Origin: Nonlabens agnitus
GTDB taxonomy: Bacteria; Bacteroidota; Bacteroidia; Flavobacteriales; Flavobacteriaceae
Reading direction: 5' to 3'
Length of the DNA: 64,000 nt
Assembly (NCBI RefSeq): GCF_002994045.1
Contig: NZ_MQUC01000003.1
Location: 534,501 to 598,500, forward strand
The translations under genes and the position numbers were made by a program. Shown piece after piece: positions 36,020 through 44,724 of the stretch; within the stretch, counting starts at the first letter, position 1, and each line of letters begins with the position of its first letter. Under the pieces are notes generated by a model that saw only the letters and a list, made by a program, of their open reading frames with translations, made no database searches and was not told the origin of the DNA.

Positions 36020-36035
36020 CGCTTTCGCGAAAGCG
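36020..36035. repeat. AFAKA palindrome (peroxiredoxin promoter)
   Basis: Exact copy, 5 bp upstream of the -7 element, in the promoter spacer of the peroxiredoxin gene. Confidence 0.95.
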
Positions 36036-36115
36036 AACTCATTACGATCTAGTTGCTCCATTCATCCATAGAATAAAACAATAGCCTTGATGTAATTAAA
36101 TAAATTTGATTGATC

Positions 36116-37030
36116 TTAATCCTCGTGTGGTTTGATCTCGTTGAGATCCATGTTTTTCTGAGCGGCATAATTGTAACCGCTTTCCCACCATTTGGTCATT
36201 TTTTGTTTATTAAAGACCAGCGAGTTGGTCGTCAAAACCGTAGGCGTGTAGTACATATTGATGATCGCGTTTTTGTTGTTTGCAGCAAATTTACCGATGG
36301 CGATATTCTGCTTCTCGATGCGATCCATCATGAAACCGTGTAGGTTAGTCAACAGGGAAAAGGCATTTGTGGACGGTAAATTGTTCAAATAATTGACCTC
36401 AGTTTCCAAAACGATCACATCTACAGTCGTGGCACCTCGATCAATAGCTTCCTTGATGGGCACCATGCTGCCAAAACCGCCGTCTGCCCACTCACAACCT
36501 TCCTTGTAAACGATGCTCATAAAAGGAACGTAATTGCAGGAAATCCAGATCCAATCGCAAAAATCTTCATAGGAAAAATCCTTGATGGACTTGTATTGCG
36601 TCTCATGCGAGCTAAGATTAGATACCGTGATCACGATGTCTTTATGCGATGTTTTGAGTTCGCTAAATTCTTCTTCCGTAAAAACTTCTTTGATCAATTT
36701 GAGCAGGTTTTTGCTCTCGCCAAAGGTTTTCTTTCCCTTAAGAAAACGGCGTAATACATTCCAGTGATTGATGCTTATTTCCTGGTGGTTGAATTTGTCC
36801 CTTTTGATCAAAAACGGTGAATCGCTGAAGATGGATTTCTGGTTCACACTCGTATATACTTGCTTGATCTTGTCGATCTTTTTTAATGCGAGATGCGAGA
36901 TAAGCAAGCTGCCCGTACTGGTCCCTATGTAGAGATCATAGTCGTATTTGAGTTCTTGGATAAGATACTGTGCAACGCCACCCGCAAAAGCGCCTTTACT
37001 ACCACCACCAGAAATCACGAGTGCTCTCAT
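36116..37030 (-). CDS. Patatin-like phospholipase
   Basis: 304 aa. Oxyanion loop SGGGSKGAFAGG (residues 6-17), nucleophile motif IGTSTGSLL (Ser in GTSTG) and catalytic aspartate in WADGGFGSMVPI (DGG). Intact serine-aspartate dyad. No signal peptide, so a cytoplasmic or peripheral lipid hydrolase; substrate unknown. It starts 6 bp after the metallo-beta-lactamase-fold gene, so probably co-transcribed with it. Confidence 0.92.
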   Translation of the reverse strand: MRALVISGGGSKGAFAGGVAQYLIQELKYDYDLYIGTSTGSLLISHLALKKIDKIKQVYTSVNQKSIFSDSPFLIKRDKFNHQEISINHWNVLRRFLKGKKTFGESKNLLKLIKEVFTEEEFSELKTSHKDIVITVSNLSSHETQYKSIKDFSYEDFCDWIWISCNYVPFMSIVYKEGCEWADGGFGSMVPIKEAIDRGATTVDVIVLETEVNYLNNLPSTNAFSLLTNLHGFMMDRIEKQNIAIGKFAANNKNAIINMYYTPTVLTTNSLVFNKQKMTKWWESGYNYAAQKNMDLNEIKPHED

Positions 37031-37036
37031 AAAATC

Positions 37037-37921
37037 TTAATTATCGGTATTGGGATTTTTGAGGCTATCATAAATGGTGGCCTTGATACGCTCGCTATTG
37101 ATAAAGCCATCGCCGTATCCTAGATCATCATAACGCTTAGTGATTTCAGTATTGGTCATGATCTGTTCTCTAGTCTGGTTGCGGCTCTCGGCAAGCTGGA
37201 TGGCTTTACGCAAATCCTTCAACATGTTGATGCTGTTTTTGAGATCTTGAATCTTTGAAAGTTCTCCATGACCAGGTATGATGTGCGTATCTTCATTAAT
37301 GGTTTGCAGTATCATTTGTTGGGCGGCAATGTAGCCGTCGATGGATCCGCCAGAGTTCAAATCAATATAAGGATACTTATCCTTAAAAAACACATCGCCC
37401 ATGTGTACTACGTTTTTATCTACAAAATAGATAAAGCTATCGCCGTCTGTGTGCGCATTGTGCACGTGAACCACCATGATGTTGTCATCCTCTGGCATTT
37501 TGAGTTTGATTTCTTCATCAAGGGTAAGTTCAGGTAAGTAGCCTGTAGCCTTATCGGCTTCCTGTAACCTTTTTAGTACGTTGGCTTGTGCGACGATGGT
37601 AGTTTCTGCTGTATTGAAATTTTCATTGCCGCCAGTATGGTCACCGTGGTGATGTGTGTTGACCAGATAGGTAATATCGTTAGAACTAATCGAGTCAATA
37701 GTAGCTTTGATTTTCTCACTCAACGGCGCAAACTGGCTATCCACCATGAGTGTCTCGTCGTCTGATACGACAATCATAATATTACCGCCACGACCTTCCA
37801 GCATATAGACGTTGTCAACGACTTCAGTGGTTTTGATGGTCACTGTTGCAGGATCTATTTGAGCTGTTGCAAGCGTGCTTGAGAGTATTACAGTGACCAG
37901 TATTGTGTTGAGGATTTTCAT
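37037..37921 (-). CDS. Secreted metallo-beta-lactamase-fold hydrolase
   Basis: 294 aa. Signal peptide (ILVTVILSSTLATA-Q). Zinc-binding motif NTHHHGDHTGGNENF (HxHxDH), then HNAHTDGDSFIYF and IIPGHGELS as later metal ligands. Periplasmic hydrolase of the MBL superfamily; close in layout to quinoprotein-relay SoxH-like or class B lactamase-like proteins, substrate unknown. Promoter TATCTTTG at 37952-37945. Confidence 0.9.
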   Translation of the reverse strand: MKILNTILVTVILSSTLATAQIDPATVTIKTTEVVDNVYMLEGRGGNIMIVVSDDETLMVDSQFAPLSEKIKATIDSISSNDITYLVNTHHHGDHTGGNENFNTAETTIVAQANVLKRLQEADKATGYLPELTLDEEIKLKMPEDDNIMVVHVHNAHTDGDSFIYFVDKNVVHMGDVFFKDKYPYIDLNSGGSIDGYIAAQQMILQTINEDTHIIPGHGELSKIQDLKNSINMLKDLRKAIQLAESRNQTREQIMTNTEITKRYDDLGYGDGFINSERIKATIYDSLKNPNTDN

Positions 37922-37944
37922 GAGATTTTTAATAGGTTGCTAAG

Positions 37945-37952
37945 CAAAGATA
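37945..37952 (-). promoter_or_regulatory. -7 element TATCTTTG overlapping a hairpin arm
   Basis: TATCTTTG (minus strand), 23 bp before the MBL start. It shares bases with the arm of an inverted repeat TACCTGAA (37951-37958) / TTCAGGTA (37970-37977). Confidence 0.5.
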
Positions 37953-38010
37953 CCTGAAACTCTCACGAATTCAGGTAATTGTCTTTCTTCAAATCGGTAA
38001 TTATTTTCTG

Positions 38011-38427
38011 TTAGCAATCCTCAACAAGTAACTCAATTTGCTCGCAGTTAAGTCGAAATATTGTTCCGTTTTCAAAAAAATAAATGATGTCATCATTTTC
38101 GTTTGGTTTAGCATGATCCATGAATGCATCATTTGTTTCGCGTAATGCTTTTGGGAAAAATGTAATCTCACTAAGCGTATTTTGATCTTCAAGAAATTCA
38201 GAACTGCTTCCCTTCAATATTTTTTTAAAACTTATATGAAGATGTGAAAATATTAATTTTTTAAACTCATTTTTAGATACCCATTCTCCATCCGATTTTA
38301 CAAATACAATATGCACAGTATCATCAAATTCCAATATTTCCTTGAAATCAAAATTATTATGCAGATCAATATGAACTCCATTTAAGCGAACCGCATAATT
38401 TTCTATAATTTCAAAGTTAGTTTCCAT
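38011..38427 (-). CDS. Hypothetical protein
   Basis: 138 aa from METNFEIIEN (ATG at 38427); an alternative ATG four codons earlier is possible. Soluble, no signal peptide, AT-rich compared with its neighbours. FDFKEILEFDDTVHIVFVKSDGEWV and FENGTIFRLNCEQIELLVED look like an alpha/beta domain resembling immunity-protein or SMI1-type folds, but I cannot name it. Probably accessory. Confidence 0.6.
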   Translation of the reverse strand: METNFEIIENYAVRLNGVHIDLHNNFDFKEILEFDDTVHIVFVKSDGEWVSKNEFKKLIFSHLHISFKKILKGSSSEFLEDQNTLSEITFFPKALRETNDAFMDHAKPNENDDIIYFFENGTIFRLNCEQIELLVEDC

Positions 38428-38464
38428 ACTATTTTTCAACTGATTGAAGTATAATTCTTAAAAC

Positions 38465-38472
38465 CAAAGATA
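38465..38472 (-). promoter_or_regulatory. -7 element TATCTTTG fused to a terminator
   Basis: TATCTTTG on the minus strand, 37 bp before the start of the hypothetical gene; its first four bases are part of the terminator stem at 38469-38500. Confidence 0.5.
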
Positions 38473-38500
38473 CCCGAATCTAATAAAAGACTCGGGTATC
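38469..38500 (-). terminator. Hairpin terminator of sugar dehydrogenase gene
   Basis: GATACCCGA (38469-38477) / TCGGGTATC (38492-38500), 9-bp stem, 14-nt loop, 25 bp after the dehydrogenase stop. The T tract is poor (TTTGG). Confidence 0.65.
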
Positions 38501-38525
38501 TGAATATTTTGAAAAAGAGTACTTA

Positions 38526-39809
38526 CTAGATAGCGCTCACTCTCCAGACAATACCGCTATCATCATCGTTCACTAACAAACTTCCATCGTTGTGAACAGT
38601 TACGCCTACTGGTCGACCGTACACATCTTTGTCAGATCCTTTGGCCGTAAACCCAGTCAAGAAATCGCGTGGTGGTTGTGGTTTTCCTGCGGCATCAAAT
38701 GGGATAAATACCACTTTGTAACCACTCAATGGTTGACGGTTCCAAGAACCGTGTTGGCCTATAAAAGCTCCGTTTTTATAAGCTGCAGGAAATGCATCTT
38801 TAGTATAGAATTCAAATCCAAGAGATGCCGTGTGCGAGCCAAGAGGCACATCTGGAACAATGGCTTTATCCACCAAGTCTTGATGTGGATCATCGCTCCA
38901 TCGTGGATCGTTGATCTGTCCGTAATAAGAATAAGGCCAGCCGTACCAGCCACCTTTTTTTACGCTAGTCGCATAATCTGGAACCAGATTGTTCCCTAAT
39001 TTATCTCTTTCATTTACTGCGGTCCATAGCTCGCCAGTGACTGGATTCCAGTCCATTCCTACTGGGTTTCTCAAACCAGTGGCATACTCGATCTCACCAG
39101 ATCCATCAGGATTGATTTCTAGAATGGTTGCGCGACGCTTTTCATATTCCATTCCGTTTTCACCTACGTTGGAACCAGAACCTACCGAAATATAGATTTT
39201 TGACTGATCGGCATTGGTGATCAAATTACGTGTCCAGTGGTTGTTGTAACCGCCAGCAGGTAAGTCCAAAATTTTCTTACCACTACCAGTCAATTGGTTG
39301 ATACCATCTGTGTAATCATAAGCGTATAGTCCATCAGTATTGGCCACATAAAACGTGTTGTCTATGATCAACATCCCAAACGGCTGATTCAAACCGCTTA
39401 CAAATACGTTTTGATAATCTGCAACGCCGTCGTTGTTGGTGTCACGCAATAAAGTGACTTGGTTGGCACTGTTGCGCGTATTGGACTCTACAACAAAAAC
39501 ATCACCATTCTCATGAACGTAGGTCCAGCGTGGATGTTTTAACGCTTTCGCGAAAGCGTTTACCTCGAAACCTTCTGGTGCAATAGGAGTCATTCCATCT
39601 TTCCATCCTACCACGTTGCTCACAAGAACCTCAGATTCTGTTGCATATGGAGCTGGCAAAGTGATATCACCTATGGCAGTGGTAACGGTCTGGTTGGGAT
39701 TGTCGCTCATTTCCTCTTTCACCTCTTTGGGTGTGCTGTCTTTAGGGTCTTTGGATTTGCAGGAAATCAGCAGTAAAGAAAACAGTAATGCGTATAAATA
39801 TTTGTACAT
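38526..39809 (-). CDS. PQQ-type glucose/sorbosone dehydrogenase lipoprotein
   Basis: 427 aa. Lipobox LLLISCKSK. The mature part is a six-bladed propeller of the GSDH family: PEGFEVNAFAKALKHPRWTYV, VFVVESNT, GLNQPFGMLII, ATGLRNPVGMDWNPVTGELW and HGSWNRQPLSGYKV. Family members oxidise sugars with bound PQQ, or are of unknown substrate; PQQ genes are not in view. Residues AFAKA (about 89-93) are encoded by a palindrome copy within a perfect 20-bp palindrome at 39541-39560. Confidence 0.88.
   Translation of the reverse strand: MYKYLYALLFSLLLISCKSKDPKDSTPKEVKEEMSDNPNQTVTTAIGDITLPAPYATESEVLVSNVVGWKDGMTPIAPEGFEVNAFAKALKHPRWTYVHENGDVFVVESNTRNSANQVTLLRDTNNDGVADYQNVFVSGLNQPFGMLIIDNTFYVANTDGLYAYDYTDGINQLTGSGKKILDLPAGGYNNHWTRNLITNADQSKIYISVGSGSNVGENGMEYEKRRATILEINPDGSGEIEYATGLRNPVGMDWNPVTGELWTAVNERDKLGNNLVPDYATSVKKGGWYGWPYSYYGQINDPRWSDDPHQDLVDKAIVPDVPLGSHTASLGFEFYTKDAFPAAYKNGAFIGQHGSWNRQPLSGYKVVFIPFDAAGKPQPPRDFLTGFTAKGSDKDVYGRPVGVTVHNDGSLLVNDDDSGIVWRVSAI
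39543..39558. repeat. AFAKA palindrome (dehydrogenase gene)
   Basis: Exact copy, extended to the perfect palindrome AACGCTTTCGCGAAAGCGTT (39541-39560), read as NAFAKA. Confidence 0.95.
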
Positions 39810-39917
39810 AGCTTTATTTTTTAAAGCTGTAAAAATAGGAGGTAAGCGATGTAAAGCCGTTGTGGTTAACGGGATTTTAGGGAAGTGGTTGGAATGCGCA
39901 ATATATAATTGAAAAGT

Positions 39918-40400
39918 CTATCTGGATTGTGACATTTCCCTAAGGAGACTGATTTGTTTTATTCTGATTTCCATTGCTTCCTTTTGGCGCGATTCCGAAA
40001 AAAGATTTTTGATGGTTTCCGATTCTTTTGGTGGTGGTGGTAGTAATGGAAAAGTATCATCAATTTTAGAGGATATTCCACATTCATTTACCCTAAATCC
40101 ATCGAATTGCTGTCCAAATACCAACCATTCACCAGTTTTATTTATGTAAGGACCACAAGTCCCATAATTTTCACCGTTAATTTTCTGTCCAGGTTTTAAA
40201 TTTCCCTTGAAAACTGTACAGACTATTATTTCGAATTGATCTTTTGAAACATTTATCACATCACCGATGATTACATCATTTACATAATTATATTCTTTGG
40301 GCGTAGCTTTTTGCCAATTTCCCGTCGGTGGGCATGTACAGACATCTTCATTTTTTGGAAAGAAGGACAATAGAAATATAATTGGGAAAATGTTCGTCAT
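39918..40400 (-). CDS. Secreted protein with TIMP/NTR-like fold
   Basis: 160 aa. Short hydrophobic leader (IFPIIFLLSFF). Mature start VCTCPPTGNW, then YVNDVIIGDVINVSKDQFEIIV, VFKGNLKPGQKI, YGTCGPYINKTGEWLVFG and VNECGISS: the cysteine and strand pattern of tissue-inhibitor-of-metalloproteinase (NTR, OB-fold) domains found in many Bacteroidetes. The last 45 residues are charged and helical. AT-rich. A protease inhibitor role is only an analogy. Confidence 0.65.
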   Translation of the reverse strand: MTNIFPIIFLLSFFPKNEDVCTCPPTGNWQKATPKEYNYVNDVIIGDVINVSKDQFEIIVCTVFKGNLKPGQKINGENYGTCGPYINKTGEWLVFGQQFDGFRVNECGISSKIDDTFPLLPPPPKESETIKNLFSESRQKEAMEIRIKQISLLREMSQSR

Positions 40401-40490
40401 TTGTCACGTCATTAAAATTGTTCTTAGAGTAAATTTTTGTGTTCAACGCTCTTTTCTTATCTCATCATCTGTCTTTTGAAGAATATGCGT

Positions 40491-42011
40491 CTACAAATCC
40501 ACCTGCCCATCACTAGCCACTTTCCCAGAAAGCTCCTTGATCTTGATGCTAAAGGCAGCAAAAAGCAAGGTCATAAATGGCGAAAGCCAGTTAAAGATCG
40601 CATAAGGTAAGTAGGCGATGACATCAACGCCTAACGTTGTACTTTGATAGGCGCCACAAGTATTCCACGGTATTAACACAGAAGTTACCGTACCAGAATC
40701 TTCCAGAGTTCTAGAGAGGTTTTCTGGTGCCAGTCCTTTATCTTGATAGGCTTTGGCGTACATTTTTCCGGGTACGACAATGGCAAGGTATTGATCACTT
40801 GCGGTAAAGTTGATTGCAAGACAACTCACGACCGTACTCGCAAACAATCCAAAAACCGAATCGAATAAATTCAATAGGGCTTTACTGATAGTTGCCAGCG
40901 CACCTATGGCATCCATAATTCCACCAAAAACCATAGCGCAAATAATCAGCCAGATCGTTCCCAGCATTCCTGCCATACCACCAGATTCAAACAAACCGGC
41001 AAGCTTTTCACCAATCTCGGTATTTTCTGTAATAGGAGCGATGCTCGTGTCCACGGTAATGGCATTCATCAAGCCTTTGTAACCTGAAGTAAAATTCCAC
41101 GTATCCAGTCCGCTGTTGGCTAAAACCAACTCTGGCTGGAAAATCAATGCCGCAACAGCAGCCAATAATGTTCCTACTAATAAAGCCACGAGCGGCGAAA
41201 CCTTTTTAACAATCATCGCGATGACCAGCACAGGAACTAAAAACAACCAGGCTGATGTGTTAAACGTATTCTCGATCGCGTTTTGGTAAACGGTGACATC
41301 TGCATTTCCTGAAGTGTCTATTGAAAAACCAATAATGACAAAAACGATAAGCGTGACGACAATGGTTGGCACCGTGGTCAAGGTCATATACTTAATGTGC
41401 GTGAAAAGGTCCGTTCCTGCCATGGCAGGAGCAAGGTTGGTCGTGTCACTAAGCGGTGAGAGTTTATCACCAAAGTAAGCACCACTCAAAACGGCACCAG
41501 CCGTCATACCAGCATTGATATCTAGCGCTCCGGCAATACCTATCAAAGCGATACCTACAGTAGCACTGGTGGTCCAGCTGCTACCGGTGGCGACAGAAAT
41601 AACGGCACAAATCACCACACATGCAGCCAAAAATATGGTAGGGTTCAAGATATCCAGACCATAATAGATCATGGTAGGAATGATACCGCTTATCAGCCAT
41701 GTTCCTGCTAGCGCGCCTACCATAAGCAGAATTAAAATGGCACCAGCGGTGGATTTGAGATTTTGTGCGACTTCTTCAATCATGGTCTCATAGGAAACCT
41801 TATTGAAATAACCTACCAGTCCAGCAACGGCCGCACCTAGTAAAAGGATAAATTGATTGGATCCAGACAGCGCATCATCACCATAAACCACCAGAACGTT
41901 AAAGGCCAGCATTATTATAAGAGCCACAACAGGAATTAGTGCTTCCCAGATATTCAGTTCTCTATTTTCAATAATTTTTTCGTCCTCGTGATTGATGTTT
42001 TGGCTTTCCAT
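40491..42011 (-). CDS. NhaC family Na+/H+ antiporter
   Basis: 506 aa, about 12 transmembrane helices. GSSWTTSATVGIALIGIAGAL near residue 150, GAYFGDKLSPLSDTTNLAPA near 180 and SGTVTSVLIPWNTCGAYQSTTLGV near 435 are the typical NhaC motifs with ion-binding Asp, Ser and Thr residues. Exchanges Na+ for H+ in the cytoplasmic membrane (some relatives carry malate/lactate instead). Starts 50 bp from the cupin gene, same strand. Confidence 0.93.
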   Translation of the reverse strand: MESQNINHEDEKIIENRELNIWEALIPVVALIIMLAFNVLVVYGDDALSGSNQFILLLGAAVAGLVGYFNKVSYETMIEEVAQNLKSTAGAILILLMVGALAGTWLISGIIPTMIYYGLDILNPTIFLAACVVICAVISVATGSSWTTSATVGIALIGIAGALDINAGMTAGAVLSGAYFGDKLSPLSDTTNLAPAMAGTDLFTHIKYMTLTTVPTIVVTLIVFVIIGFSIDTSGNADVTVYQNAIENTFNTSAWLFLVPVLVIAMIVKKVSPLVALLVGTLLAAVAALIFQPELVLANSGLDTWNFTSGYKGLMNAITVDTSIAPITENTEIGEKLAGLFESGGMAGMLGTIWLIICAMVFGGIMDAIGALATISKALLNLFDSVFGLFASTVVSCLAINFTASDQYLAIVVPGKMYAKAYQDKGLAPENLSRTLEDSGTVTSVLIPWNTCGAYQSTTLGVDVIAYLPYAIFNWLSPFMTLLFAAFSIKIKELSGKVASDGQVDL

Positions 42012-42061
42012 GAATTTTTAAGTAAACGTAATGTTACAACTTTGTGATTTGAGTTGCAAAC

Positions 42062-42613
42062 CTAGTGATGACGTACGTAAGTTGCTATGAGCTTTTTGTC
42101 GTATCCTAGCTTTCGCGAAAGCGAGAACATCACATCCAGCAGTGGTCGCAACAGTCTGAATAACAAGTTATCCACTTGAGTGTCGCCCCATTTTAATAAT
42201 AGGACAGCATAAAATGGATTGTAGGGAATTTGATTACTGCCAAAGGTTTTCCCATCGCTTACCAATCCAAAAAGTACCGCCATGAAGTTCTCAAAACCGG
42301 GTTGTCCTGGCTCTAAACGTGCTCTAAATATGATGGGTTCGGGATTGGGATTGTAGAATCTGTGATTGTCGGTGACAGGAACTTTAAAGGTGTCACCAGG
42401 TGATAGACGTAATTCTTTACCCAGATAGTTTACACCTAACGTTCCTTGAATGGGTTCAAACTCTTCTGTGAATCGGTTATGGTAATGAATGGGATTGCCA
42501 CCATCGGGCTGCAGTTCTACCTCAATGTAGGTATACGCGCCGTTAGTACTGGCACTGGTTTCCAGTAGGGTCGCTTTTTCACGGGTAATGGGATTCTTGT
42601 AGGTGACAGGCAT
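42062..42613 (-). CDS. Cupin domain protein
   Basis: 183 aa from ATG at 42613; a TTG two codons earlier is the only extension. Cupin 2 pattern: VELQPDGGNPIHYHNRFTEEFEPIQGTLGV (His-x-His and Glu as metal ligands) and SPGDTFKVPVTDNHRFYNP (second His). The C-terminal 70 residues have a hydrophobic stretch. The final region contains SLSRKLG from a one-mismatch palindrome copy. Substrate unknown. Confidence 0.82.
   Translation of the reverse strand: MPVTYKNPITREKATLLETSASTNGAYTYIEVELQPDGGNPIHYHNRFTEEFEPIQGTLGVNYLGKELRLSPGDTFKVPVTDNHRFYNPNPEPIIFRARLEPGQPGFENFMAVLFGLVSDGKTFGSNQIPYNPFYAVLLLKWGDTQVDNLLFRLLRPLLDVMFSLSRKLGYDKKLIATYVRHH
42108..42123. repeat. Near copy of AFAKA palindrome (cupin gene)
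   Basis: AGCTTTCGCGAAAGCG, one mismatch; read as SLSRKL near the protein C-terminus. Confidence 0.85.
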
Positions 42614-42703
42614 GCTCAAAATTAGGCTTTACAACATCCATTTGTTTGATAAAGTGATAATAAATCCTAATGGCTATCGCCTTAAATAGCCGTGTATTAA
42701 TCT

Positions 42704-42711
42704 TATTTTTG
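42704..42711 (+). promoter_or_regulatory. -7 element TATTTTTG of trxB
   Basis: TATTTTTG, 18 bp before the trxB ATG; TTA about 20 bp further upstream is a weak -33 match. Confidence 0.5.
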
Positions 42712-42729
42712 TATTCCAAATTTGAGAAC

Positions 42730-43716
42730 ATGTCAGAGCAAATAGAACGAATAAAGTGTTTAATCATAGGATCAGGACCAGCTGGATATACGGCTGCGAT
42801 CTATGCTGCGCGAGCAGATATGAAACCTGTAATGTATACCGGTATGGAACCTGGTGGCCAGTTGACCACCACGACTGAAGTGGATAATTTTCCTGGATAT
42901 CCTGACGGTATCGATGGACCAGCCATGATGGTGGACCTACAAAAACAGGCAGAACGTTTTGGAACCGATGTTCGTTTTGGTATGGTGACTGAAGTAAATT
43001 TTGCGACCGAGAAAGGCGGTATCCACAAAGTAGTGGTAGACGGAAAAATTCATCTGGAAGCCAATACTGTGATCATTTCTACAGGAGCATCTGCTAAGTA
43101 TCTAGGTTTGCCTAGCGAACAGCGTTTGCGCGGCGGTGGCGTTAGTGCGTGCGCCGTTTGTGACGGATTTTTCTATCGCAATCAAGAAGTAGCGATTGTA
43201 GGTGCTGGAGATACGGCAGCAGAAGAGGCTAGTTATCTAGCCAACATATGTAAAAAAGTAACCATGCTCGTGCGTAAGGACTATATGAGAGCTTCTAAAG
43301 CCATGCAGCATAGAGTGAATAGCCTTAAAAATATTGAAGTCCTATACAATAGCGAGGTAGACGAAGTCCTAGGTGACCAAGTCGTGGATGGTTTGCGCAT
43401 CAAAAACAATCAAACTGGCGAGAAACACGAGATTGAAATCACTGGATTGTTCATCGCTATAGGTCACAAGCCTAACACAGACATTTTCAAGGGACAATTA
43501 GACATGGGCGACGATGGTTACCTAGTCACCGTTCCAGATACGACCAAAACCAATTTACCTGGAGTATTTGCTAGTGGAGACGTTCAGGATAAAGTGTATA
43601 GACAGGCCATCACCGCAGCTGGAACTGGTTGTATGGCTGCTCTAGATGCAGAACGCTACCTAGCCGACATAGGTGTGGTAGAAGAAGTGAAGGCTGGAGA
43701 TTACAGCATCGAGTAG
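42730..43716 (+). CDS. trxB: Thioredoxin reductase
   Basis: 328 aa from MSEQIERIKC; a frame extension upstream crosses the promoter. FAD motif GSGPAGYTAAIYAARA (residues 15-30), redox-active disulfide VSACAVCDGFF (near 142), NADPH motif VGAGDTAAEEASYLA, and the closing GVFASGDVQD. Low-molecular-weight flavoenzyme that reduces thioredoxin with NADPH; likely partner of the thioredoxin at 34.8 kb. Monocistronic with terminator. Confidence 0.97.
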   Translation: MSEQIERIKCLIIGSGPAGYTAAIYAARADMKPVMYTGMEPGGQLTTTTEVDNFPGYPDGIDGPAMMVDLQKQAERFGTDVRFGMVTEVNFATEKGGIHKVVVDGKIHLEANTVIISTGASAKYLGLPSEQRLRGGGVSACAVCDGFFYRNQEVAIVGAGDTAAEEASYLANICKKVTMLVRKDYMRASKAMQHRVNSLKNIEVLYNSEVDEVLGDQVVDGLRIKNNQTGEKHEIEITGLFIAIGHKPNTDIFKGQLDMGDDGYLVTVPDTTKTNLPGVFASGDVQDKVYRQAITAAGTGCMAALDAERYLADIGVVEEVKAGDYSIE

Positions 43717-43737
43717 GCTGAAAGTTTTACGAAAAAA

Positions 43738-43770
43738 AAATCCCTTGATGGCTGTGCCATCAGGGGATTT
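43738..43770. terminator. Strong terminator after trxB
   Basis: AAATCCCTTGATGGC / GCCATCAGGGGATTT with loop TGT and one G-U pair, followed by TT. Preceded by an A9 run, so usable by the convergent DUF2807 gene too. Confidence 0.9.
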
Positions 43771-43790
43771 TTGGTTTTACAAACTATCTT

Positions 43791-44609
43791 TTATTTCTTC
43801 ATCAAGACTGCTCTGTCTGTAAACTCGGCCATATTGATTTTTGGATTGTTGTACAGTTCTATCTGTGCATTGCCGCTGGCTTTCAATTCAAAATCCTTGT
43901 TGACATTCACACTTGCCTCTGCATTGCGAGTGATGCTTAATTTCAAGTCTTTGAGGTCTAGCTTTTCTGCAACAAGATCAGCTCTACCTTCAAGAACCAT
44001 GGATGCTGTTTTTGCGTCACCTTCAATACGTGCGGTCGCTTTGTCTGTCATCAAGAAGTTAATCTCGTCGTATTTAAGGAGTGCTTCAGTATCAGAGTTT
44101 CCGTTAAGGTTCAACTGGGCACTGCCGCCGCCTAGATTACATTCTGACTTGCTGTCTGCCATACCGTTAAAGATGAGCTCATTCACGCGCCCTGTAAAAT
44201 ATACTCTGGCTTTGTCCTTCACGTTTATTTGGAGCATTTCTAACCTAAAATTTGTGGTGGTGCTCAATTGCGCATCTTCAAAGACGGTGATCGTTCTAAG
44301 TTCTGGTGTGTAGACAATGTTGATCTTCAACTCTTTATTGCGTCTTATGTCTGCAGTGGTTTTAATGGTCAATACGCCACCTATTACAGAAACATCAATG
44401 TATTGGTGCAGGTTGGAATCTGCCTTGACATCAACTTTAGGAGTAACACCTTCAGATAAAGTGACTTCCAGTTCTTCACCAATTCTTATTTCTTGAAAAG
44501 GTTCTACGGTAATGATTTGGGTGGTTACATCTCTATTGCCTTTTATTTTTTGCGCTTTCGCGAAAGCGAAACTCAACAACAACATCGATGCTACTAGTAA
44601 ATTCTTCAT
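43791..44609 (-). CDS. DUF2807 (GIN domain) secreted adhesin-like protein
   Basis: 272 aa from MKNLLVASML; an in-frame ATG upstream lies in the terminator region. Signal peptide LLLSFAFAKA-QKIKGN whose end is encoded by a palindrome copy. The mature part is the repetitive right-handed beta fold of DUF2807 (FQEIRIGEELEVTLSEG, LTIKTTADIRRNKELKINIVYTPEL, LKLSITRNAEASVNVNKDFELKASGNAQIELYNNP). Often found with PspC/PadR genes, as here; envelope-associated, function unproven. Confidence 0.9.
   Translation of the reverse strand: MKNLLVASMLLLSFAFAKAQKIKGNRDVTTQIITVEPFQEIRIGEELEVTLSEGVTPKVDVKADSNLHQYIDVSVIGGVLTIKTTADIRRNKELKINIVYTPELRTITVFEDAQLSTTTNFRLEMLQINVKDKARVYFTGRVNELIFNGMADSKSECNLGGGSAQLNLNGNSDTEALLKYDEINFLMTDKATARIEGDAKTASMVLEGRADLVAEKLDLKDLKLSITRNAEASVNVNKDFELKASGNAQIELYNNPKINMAEFTDRAVLMKK
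44553..44568. repeat. AFAKA palindrome (DUF2807 signal peptide)
   Basis: Exact copy read as AFAKA immediately before Q, forming the cleavage site. Confidence 0.95.
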
Positions 44610-44640
44610 TTCTTTTGGTTTTAAATTCAATATAACCAAA

Positions 44641-44666
44641 AACCGCTCCATATAAAGGGAGCGGTT
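44641..44666 (-). terminator. Terminator or attenuator after pspC gene
   Basis: AACCGCTCC / GGAGCGGTT with a short loop; on the minus strand followed by TTTTTGG. Lies between the PspC gene and DUF2807, 32 bp before the latter, so it may reduce read-through. Confidence 0.78.
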
Positions 44667-44724
44667 CTTAATATATTCCTATTTTAAAATAGGATGAGTT
44701 CGGTGAGGTAACAGATGAGCGCTA

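Noticed and set aside
35980..36042. N-terminal extension of the peroxiredoxin (MSSLSRKR...)
   Set aside because: It would be encoded by the palindrome and the promoter; the conserved start MAIVGRKFPDL and the TACTTTTG element favour the shorter protein.
42170..42178. TTATCCACT, resembling a DnaA box
   Set aside because: A single imperfect site inside the cupin gene, 9 kb from dnaA; no cluster, so not an origin.
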